Assembly: GCA_964354155.1 (NCBI GenBank)
Contig: CAYGYG010000004.1
Location: 1-64,000, forward strand
DNA: 64,000 nt
Direction of reading: 5' to 3'
From: CAYGYG01 sp964354155
GTDB lineage: Bacteria; Hydrothermota; Tepidihabitantia; SM23-42; CAYGYG01
Positions 58,601-64,000 of this stretch are shown one piece after another (position 1 is the first letter of the stretch; every line of letters starts with the position of its first letter). A program made the position numbers and the translations under genes. The notes beneath the pieces were generated by a model. It was not told the origin of the DNA. It searched no databases and saw only the letters and a program-made list of their open reading frames with translations.

Positions 58601-61248
58601 TGTATGCAACCGGACCCATCAATCGCGACGCGATTCCCATTGTTGAATGACGTTGCCAGGCTATCGCGCGAGTTCCCTGTCTGCCCCGGTGTTGCGTAGA
58701 CTTCATTCGAGAAGTCAGAGTAGCGACGGACTTCAGACTCATTCTTGAAGGCCCTAACTTTGTATCTGTACTTCTTCCCACTCTCCAAGTTGACATCAGT
58801 GAATCCAGTCTGGTTTTGCCCGACTTCCGAGTGGTAGGTGAATCCTCCTGTCTCTATCGCACGGTGTATTTCATACCCGTCTTCAAGAGCGCTTTGATCA
58901 TTCCACGAGATTGTGACAGAAGTGGGAAGTATGTTTCCGACAACAAGACCGGTCGGGGCATTCAGCCACGGCCTAATTATATAGACCGAATTCGAAGGGT
59001 TTGAGAGAATACTGCCGCAGACGGATGCCACGCGATACTCGTAGGTTATGCCAGGATCCGGATTGTCGGGGAAGGGCGGATAGTTTGGCCTCCCTCGTTC
59101 TTCCCAGTTGCCGGACCCAACACGCCGCTGAACTGTGAATCTTTCCACGTATGATGAGTGGTAAGCCCAGTTTAGCGTCAAACCGTTTTCGTTGACAATC
59201 GCTGTCAAGTTATAAGGGCAACCGGGGACATTGACCGAGCCTTCGTATGGGTAATAGTTCCCAAAATATGCATTTGTTGATTGCCCTTTAGAAATAGTAT
59301 AGTAGAGAGTCATACCCTCTTCAACTACAGGATTGCTAAAAGAAGCGGGCCAAACATCACTGGCATATAAATGGATATCATACTCATTCATATACAAACC
59401 CACCAGAGCATAATGGGATGGGGTAAAATAGACCGAGATGTCGCCGGGAAACCTTGATTCTGCCCACGCACTTGTTAGACTACTAGGCCTACCACTCCAG
59501 ATCGGCATTTCTGGGTCGCCGAATAGATTCAACCACGCTTGAATCCGTCGATACTCATTATCAGATTGACAGAGAGATATAAAGGCGGCCTTATGAAGAG
59601 CGAATGTATTCCCAAGTCTTATGCGTTTGGCCAAAGTAAACTCAAAATAGTACCGTTGGTCATATCGCTCTGAAACCCCTTCGCCCGGATGGGCAGACCA
59701 GTAGAATCCCGATCCTGCATTCCCAATAAACGCTACTGCTCCGCTTGCGTTGAATATAAAACAAGAGCCAGGACATTCTTGATTGAGATTAAACCATCCT
59801 ACATCGCATGCGGTTGAATAGACTATCGCAATCCCCGGACCGCCCAGTGCCAAAATCTCATCTTTGTCTAACCAGTCATTATGATATTCATAGCCGACTC
59901 CAAGCTTGTTAAAAGCGCCGTGGTCGATGTGGTTTACAAAATGCTGCCCCGAATTGAATTTCCCTTTACAATCTTCTTCATGGTCACCGGACTCACTGTC
60001 ATACTCTCTCAACATTGCAAAATTACTCGGTATATATCCCCAAGCGTGAATCCATTCTTTCCCCCATTCATTTTGCGTTTGCCAATCTGCATCGAAAGCC
60101 ATAAAGAAACACTTCTCAACAAAGGCGGGATCTGGATTTCTCTCATAGTATAAGAGCTTGTTTACAAAAGTCTGTACATGATCGCGCTTCAAGACTGGTG
60201 CTCGACCGAGGAATACGTCTGGATAGAAATCTATGTTGTCTTGTACTTCACCGAATTTGTTGTCGTTATCTTCATCCCAACTTCGGTCGAGATCAGAAAA
60301 GTAGAGATCTGTTGGAGATTCCCCCTCCGCCGTCTCATGCCACAAGCGGCAAGGAACATTACCGAGTTCAGAATTATTAGACCCACCGCCTAACAACACC
60401 CACACTGTTCCATGATTTTGATAATAGTCCTTTATACAATTCCTAATCTTCTCTTGAATGTCTCTTCCATTATAATGCTGTCCGATCCAGTCCACACTGA
60501 GCATTTGAGTATACCAACCCTTCTTTGTCTTCCAATCAACCAAGGGTTGAAACCTACTCTTAAAAGAATCCTGTGTTATTACTATATATGGTATTTGTGA
60601 TGTAAACTCTCCTTTTCCGTAGCTAATAGGGACTACGTCCTTGGAATTCAAGACAAGGTTTTTCACAGCTTCACAATAGACCTCCTCACTTTGTGCACTG
60701 CGGTATTCTATAACAAGATCATCAGCTTTTTTCTTCCGCGATTCCGTCTTTATTACAAAAACAATGTCTGTCAGTAACTTCAATTTGCCTGATTTTGGGC
60801 AGTATTGTAGCGGATACAACAAGAAACTTGCGATTCTGTACCCGCCCAGCGAACCGATATGCTTCAATTCGACCAGGCGACCGGGAAATTCAGCATCACT
60901 TGAATATATCTTAATATTACGTAAAGTAGATGTATCACCAACAGAGTGGAGTGGTTTCTCTTTTTGCTTCGGCTCGATATTGAATTTCCCTATTTCTTTA
61001 GTGCTGGTTGTCTTGATCTCTATTGATTCGAATTCTTGGTCGTGAGGAATAAAAACATGAAGTGATTTCGCAGGCAGTGCTGGTTCACCGGGCTTAAACG
61101 GGCAGACACAGTGTAACATAGCTATTCTGTCAACATCCTTCACTTTTCCGAATGTCAGATCGCTTGGCGAAAAGACTTGTTTGATTTCTATGGTATTCGC
61201 AAAACAAAAGCTTGTGAAAAAAGCAACAAGATATACACCTCTATTCAT
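55648..61248 (-). CDS. giant secreted C25 (gingipain-like) cysteine peptidase with T9SS sorting domain
   Basis: 1866 residues. Signal peptide, C25 propeptide-like region (to ~residue 220), then the C25 catalytic domain with the likely His near 440 (HIDHGAFN) and Cys near 481 (YSTACDVGWF). Fibronectin type III-like domains (~690-880) follow, then a long BNR/propeller-like region and a terminal T9SS type A domain (NPFNRRTTIDYGL ... MRIYDVTGRVV ... SGVYFVELEAG). Gingipain relatives are exported endopeptidases. AAGGAGG stands before the ATG. The 5' third of the gene is markedly AT-richer than the rest, with the change near 59.2 kb. Confidence 0.88.
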   Translation of the reverse strand: MNRGVYLVAFFTSFCFANTIEIKQVFSPSDLTFGKVKDVDRIAMLHCVCPFKPGEPALPAKSLHVFIPHDQEFESIEIKTTSTKEIGKFNIEPKQKEKPLHSVGDTSTLRNIKIYSSDAEFPGRLVELKHIGSLGGYRIASFLLYPLQYCPKSGKLKLLTDIVFVIKTESRKKKADDLVIEYRSAQSEEVYCEAVKNLVLNSKDVVPISYGKGEFTSQIPYIVITQDSFKSRFQPLVDWKTKKGWYTQMLSVDWIGQHYNGRDIQEKIRNCIKDYYQNHGTVWVLLGGGSNNSELGNVPCRLWHETAEGESPTDLYFSDLDRSWDEDNDNKFGEVQDNIDFYPDVFLGRAPVLKRDHVQTFVNKLLYYERNPDPAFVEKCFFMAFDADWQTQNEWGKEWIHAWGYIPSNFAMLREYDSESGDHEEDCKGKFNSGQHFVNHIDHGAFNKLGVGYEYHNDWLDKDEILALGGPGIAIVYSTACDVGWFNLNQECPGSCFIFNASGAVAFIGNAGSGFYWSAHPGEGVSERYDQRYYFEFTLAKRIRLGNTFALHKAAFISLCQSDNEYRRIQAWLNLFGDPEMPIWSGRPSSLTSAWAESRFPGDISVYFTPSHYALVGLYMNEYDIHLYASDVWPASFSNPVVEEGMTLYYTISKGQSTNAYFGNYYPYEGSVNVPGCPYNLTAIVNENGLTLNWAYHSSYVERFTVQRRVGSGNWEERGRPNYPPFPDNPDPGITYEYRVASVCGSILSNPSNSVYIIRPWLNAPTGLVVGNILPTSVTISWNDQSALEDGYEIHRAIETGGFTYHSEVGQNQTGFTDVNLESGKKYRYKVRAFKNESEVRRYSDFSNEVYATPGQTGNSRDSLATSFNNGNRVAIDGSGCIHIVYSMKVGDYEYQGFYRASTDGGNTFSDALPLIPPSYPLSAEPVYAVITVDAANNPHIVYAYRQPKGSNWWVDYVHLFRTTNEAGLYVWHWSNILHLSYDIQRPDLVSPPAICIAGDSIFVAVNRYDQGTNYWRAGVAGHELSNTAGTFTWYEFSNIPYYDPCPPSIAYDKGGRLVVAFGSHRTSFGFVLHVCYRGFGPSSPWTEIYEIDEQYFHLSSGKDYVYMGVSSHGGVVYNLRSYIFKWVKLLQRYVPIEEWKVVEPSRARTDYGYSQNVAGRYFVYENENRVFVRARHGDEWGPRILVSPSATSNNFFPQSAWTTDGWLRTLWTKRISTNDNIVVFKKTYTNSWPTPLTAKNNARKILRDYCGNLHRAWFDNYPPWDTLPLAVFYSVSSDVGQSWDTTYIGEGIFPALATSEDGEKKVIAWLDETEKYIIYSFKDSSSYFWAQPCTIAAAPPMVSSEVYSAPSISFCYDTVHIGFKARTEILAGWFEDNIKYLRFPYNDPQSQYTEVVDSWTPDSLSFPDNPRTRAPSIATDYYGIPYMTWARPPDQYEPSDIYYGVKMASEWTTGNISVSSDSSTCPSIECYGGNISVVWAEKVNSDYAVIRYLAYAGGEGFRVDTVTVTTNVAKYPTISKEYVLWEEETEANPLIMGRRWDAMGEGWGTQPQVLSNTEYPSLYAHSEVWMDFFNLYTFSFWTEVAGETLRLKQNFTQEPLMWGFAGTGFPFPYYYMELGDSTPFTHRRTGGITLDSVKCDYAKDSLIYFLPHTDTSAKYRVTLELYLPQAKSGSRESDAFEVHDPETAGLDIRKGESWVRVRVDSRIQTNVKLKPGINRFTYWVPQTIIAKNARLILKKLSGSNVYCHRIIWEQYEKPKEQALAGGSGVQEDEGGKIPFRFYLKAPRPNPFNRRTTIDYGLARPSRVRMRIYDVTGRVVATVKHKVEAAGIYRLQWDAKNVASGVYFVELEAGTYLNRKKVVLAR

Positions 61249-61266
61249 TTCATACCTCCTTCGGTA

Positions 61267-62139
61267 TCATAAGCTAAAGACTACTTTGACAAATGAAAAC
61301 GAAAAGGCATCACCGCCTAGATGTAAATCACTGGAACTCGACAGCTCACAGGGATAGTAAGGTCGCAAGACTGCTCTAACTTGAACCTCTTCAGAGATAG
61401 CAAGACAATCCATTGCTCTCCACCCCAATCCGATACCTAGCTTTATCATTGGTCGAAAGAAAGTATGCGTATATTCCCATGGATGGTCTGTTAAGATGCG
61501 AAGGCCAACTCCTAGGTATGGTAGAATAAAGAACTGCGGATTGGACAGTGTATATCCTTTACCAATGACTAGATTTACTGCATGCAAATCCCCCTTATGT
61601 GACCATAGCGGTAATTGGCCACTATAACCTGGTGGTGCTTTCCAGTGTTCCCTAAAAGCGAAGTATTCGTATTCAAACCCGCCACAATATGAATTATTCA
61701 GATATCCATAAATGAGACCGCAGTTAATCAATGGCGAATGATCTCGCTCCACCCATGCTGGAGCACGATCACCTTGGTACTTGTAGACAAAATATAGGTG
61801 GTTAACTTGAGCGTAAATGTTGAATTTGGGAGTTCCCTTAGATCCGTACGCCAAGCCAACAAGTTGAGTAATACAAACTAACTGACAGAAGAGACGTTTG
61901 GTTACCTGAAATTTATCTACATATTCAGAATCACGACCAAACTTGAGAATAGGTACCTTTCTATTACTAATTTTTAAAAGGGTTGTGTCCTGATTTCGCC
62001 AGGAATTCAAGTTCTTGATTAAGATATTTGGAAAGAAAGTGAATCGTTGAATGAAACCCAGAATCATGCGCAATAAACAAGAATTACCCATTAGTCCCCC
62101 GCTGGAGAAAAACGATACTTTGGCGTAATCCCAAGCCAA
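61267..62139 (-). CDS. probable outer-membrane beta-barrel protein, start uncertain
   Basis: 290 residues as the full open frame. From about residue 80 a signal-like segment (LFCQLVCITQLVGLAYGS) is followed by alternating strands (FNIYAQVNHLYFVYKY, FILPYLGVGLRIL, IKLGIGLGWRAM, VQVRAVLRPYYP), ending FSFVKVVFSL, typical of a small outer-membrane barrel. The first ~78 residues look unlike any signal or domain, and no ATG or ribosome site fits the signal-like segment, so the 5' end may be degraded or misread. It lies 18 bases upstream of the C25 peptidase gene and is likely its operon partner. Confidence 0.6.
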   Translation of the reverse strand: MAWDYAKVSFFSSGGLMGNSCLLRMILGFIQRFTFFPNILIKNLNSWRNQDTTLLKISNRKVPILKFGRDSEYVDKFQVTKRLFCQLVCITQLVGLAYGSKGTPKFNIYAQVNHLYFVYKYQGDRAPAWVERDHSPLINCGLIYGYLNNSYCGGFEYEYFAFREHWKAPPGYSGQLPLWSHKGDLHAVNLVIGKGYTLSNPQFFILPYLGVGLRILTDHPWEYTHTFFRPMIKLGIGLGWRAMDCLAISEEVQVRAVLRPYYPCELSSSSDLHLGGDAFSFSFVKVVFSL

Positions 62140-62425
62140 AGATTATTTGTTTACACAACAAACCCTCCTTGCCAACAGTATTAGCCACAACCCAGGAATC
62201 TATTTATATTGCAGGTATGCGACTACCGCGATTATATTCATAAAATGAATCTTGTCAATAGAAATTGTCAAGCGTGCACACACCTCGTTACCAGTATTGG
62301 GGCCACCATCACTCCTGCGCTCGTTGAGCAACTCCGGAGGCCAATGTCTATTTCTAGACCCATGGATATTGCGGCGTGTTTCGCGCTCAAACGGTAGGCT
62401 ATCGAGGTTCCCCCATAAAACCGAA

Positions 62426-62455
62426 CCGGGCCGCAGCCCGAAGGCTGCGACCCGG
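62426..62455. terminator. GC-rich hairpin in the gap before the barrel gene
   Basis: CCGGG-C-CGCAGCC / GGCTGCG-A-CCCGG with loop CGAA, one mismatched pair. It may end transcription of the S41 peptidase gene, which lies upstream on the minus strand. Nothing else is recognisable in the 626-base gap 62140-62765. Confidence 0.5.
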
Positions 62456-62765
62456 AGGGGGAGTTGAGAAATAATAGCAGGCACCCGGAAAAGTCAAGGC
62501 AGAGAATCGCGCTGTGGCTTCAAAGCTGGAATGGCCGTTGGTGACCATTCGATAATTGTACCGACGATCTGATGAAGATGATGGGCCGTCGGTCAACGAA
62601 TCTCTCGAATGATGCCCAATTGCACGAACTCATGCTTTGACCTCTACCCCACCAGCCCCCACCTGCCTGGGCAAGGCAAGTTGCTTTCAGCACCGATGTC
62701 CTCTTCACCCCGCACTGCCCGCTCCGATTTCGAAATTCGGGATCTCACCGCGTGTCGCCCCTAGA

Positions 62766-64000
62766 TTATTGACACAGTTCTAATACCTTCTTATAGAACA
62801 GGTCGTGTTTCTCCATCGCTTCTTCTGTCCAAACCTTATTCCTGTAATCGTAGTAATCAAGCATTTCCTGTAATGTCGGCTCAAGTCTTACTTCCACATC
62901 AACATGATGTGTTTCGATTGCACTTTTGGCATCAGTCAGATCTACTATGGGTTCTATCATGAAAATTATCCTGGAATGGGGTAACGAAAAAGCATAAGGA
63001 TCTATACCAAAACCAAGAATCTTGTTGTTAGGAAACCCAATTGAAACGAGTTGGTCATTGTATTTACAGATATTCATGAAAGTCCCGGCTGCGCTATAGA
63101 TGTTCTCGGATAGAACGTAGATCTTTCCCTTGTAATTTAAGGCGCTGCTGTCAACATCTACGTTTTCGACTTCTCGCATTACGAGGAACTTCTCATTATC
63201 GAGGAATTCTATCTTCTCTATCTTGCCTTTTTTCAGTATCTCGCTGCCAGACGAGTGGCGGGCGATGTAACTCTTGTTCAACTCGGTGTTCTTGGTGCCC
63301 AATACGCTCCTCCCCGCAAGGGAGCCTTTGACTAACATCAGAATCAGCGATTTCCACACCATATCATCTCCACCGCCGTTATCTCGTATATCAACTACGA
63401 CGCCATTGAGTGCCGCACTTTTGTATTTTTCGATCTCGTCCTTGTAGAAAGTGACATATCTAGGCTGCATTGCTGGCAAAATGATGTAAAGGATGTTATT
63501 CTTGAGTAGCGTTACTGACGGCTTTCTCTGTTGCGGTATCTCGTCATAAACAACCCTGGTCTCTTTGTTGAAATTGATGTGGATCGTTTCGCCTGTTGTT
63601 CTTTCAAAATCGAACTCGACCATTGGCTTCTCTGATGGCACTTTCAGGTATCTATAGAACTGAGGCTCTACATCTTTCTTAAGCTCATAATCCCATCCCA
63701 TCTCAATACCATTATTCCTCAGTCCTGCAATAATACTATCGGGTGTTTGATTCTCGCATTTGATGATCTTCATGCCCTTAGGATAAGTTAGACCATCGCG
63801 TGTCATGTCATGTAGAGTATAGTAGTCTCCTCTAAAGTATAGAAGAGGGAGCGATACTAAATTCACCTGGTTTTTGAGACGTAAGAACGTTTCATAAGTC
63901 TCGGCAAAGGCGTAGGCATCATCGGCAACGAAGCCGCTGTAGTAGTCAGATGCTCCAAAGCACTTTATGAAGAAATGGCTTCCGCGGCAGAGTGTCATTG
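62766..64000 (-). CDS. S41-family (C-terminal processing) peptidase, 5' end beyond the window
   Basis: At least 410 residues; the frame is open to the right edge. Residues ~195-215 of the visible part (VVVDIRDNGGGDDMVW) and YVLSENIYSAAGTFMNIC, with the likely catalytic Ser in the SAAG stretch, match tail-specific/tricorn-core S41 peptidases. The N-terminal visible part (DDAYAFAETYETFLRLK) suits the helical region before the catalytic core, and a PDZ-like part may be present but is not clear. Composition is AT-rich like the neighbouring barrel gene. Confidence 0.8.
   Translation of the reverse strand, partial: MTLCRGSHFFIKCFGASDYYSGFVADDAYAFAETYETFLRLKNQVNLVSLPLLYFRGDYYTLHDMTRDGLTYPKGMKIIKCENQTPDSIIAGLRNNGIEMGWDYELKKDVEPQFYRYLKVPSEKPMVEFDFERTTGETIHINFNKETRVVYDEIPQQRKPSVTLLKNNILYIILPAMQPRYVTFYKDEIEKYKSAALNGVVVDIRDNGGGDDMVWKSLILMLVKGSLAGRSVLGTKNTELNKSYIARHSSGSEILKKGKIEKIEFLDNEKFLVMREVENVDVDSSALNYKGKIYVLSENIYSAAGTFMNICKYNDQLVSIGFPNNKILGFGIDPYAFSLPHSRIIFMIEPIVDLTDAKSAIETHHVDVEVRLEPTLQEMLDYYDYRNKVWTEEAMEKHDLFYKKVLELCQ

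Overview
The window looks like a chromosomal piece of an uncultured anaerobic bacterium of the Fibrobacteres-Chlorobi-Bacteroidetes sphere, perhaps a WOR-3/Stahlbacteria-like lineage. The basis is indirect: at least six secreted proteins end in a type IX secretion (T9SS) type A sorting domain, sphingolipid genes are present, and rubrerythrin, desulforedoxin and a membrane [NiFe] hydrogenase point to anaerobic life. No rRNA is present, so the placement is inference. Promoters are close to the sigma-70 consensus, usually with a 16-base spacer, and several genes start within 6-13 bases of the -10 box with no Shine-Dalgarno, i.e. they look leaderless.

Layout. 0-8.4 kb: an HtrA-like protease with zinc ribbons, a YbjN-like protein, a secreted M1 peptidase, a small membrane protein, desulforedoxin plus rubrerythrin, a PurF-like enzyme with a serine in place of the nucleophilic cysteine, and a TPR-PrsW protease. 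8.4-13.0 kb: a Cys-rich orphan and a six-gene envelope operon (two paralogous membrane proteins, a LolA-like protein, an exported YidD-domain protein, two TPR proteins). 13.0-18.5 kb: a phytoene/squalene synthase-like enzyme, a secreted beta-helix protein, a YkuD-DUF4846 fusion and a secreted gene cut by an in-frame TGA. 18.6-26.1 kb: DUF39 (homocysteine biosynthesis), then on the minus strand serine palmitoyltransferase-like, ceramide-synthase-like GNAT and isocitrate-dehydrogenase-like genes; upstream of them GIY-YIG, flavin reductase, RlmN-like radical SAM and MarC genes. 26.3-30.4 kb: tmRNA, a large secreted repeat protein and a pseudopilin driven by what looks like a duplicated copy of the tmRNA promoter.

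30.4-41.3 kb is a ten-gene operon for a group 4 (complex I-related) [NiFe] hydrogenase with an attached soluble reductase module: iron-sulfur beta and flavin gamma subunits, a molybdopterin-type protein and a polyferredoxin, followed by NuoH/B/C/D/L/M-like subunits. It would couple NAD(P)H or ferredoxin oxidation, H2 and ion translocation. 41.4-46.6 kb: radical SAM/SPASM, VTT membrane protein, cupin, an ArsR/MarR-like regulator, EamA transporter and HD-GYP phosphodiesterase; three related palindromes lie around the regulator.

46.9-53.7 kb is a candidate island bounded by 40-bp imperfect direct repeats, with half a tRNA-Lys(CTT) beside the right repeat. It carries an AT-rich SF1 helicase fused to a phospholipase-D-type nuclease, with the architecture described for type II Mokosh anti-phage defence, followed by a frameshifted partner gene. 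Two outward-facing YCF48-like secreted paralogs lie across its right edge. 55.6-64 kb: a giant C25 (gingipain-like) peptidase with an apparent base-composition break, a probable outer-membrane protein and a truncated S41 peptidase at the window edge.
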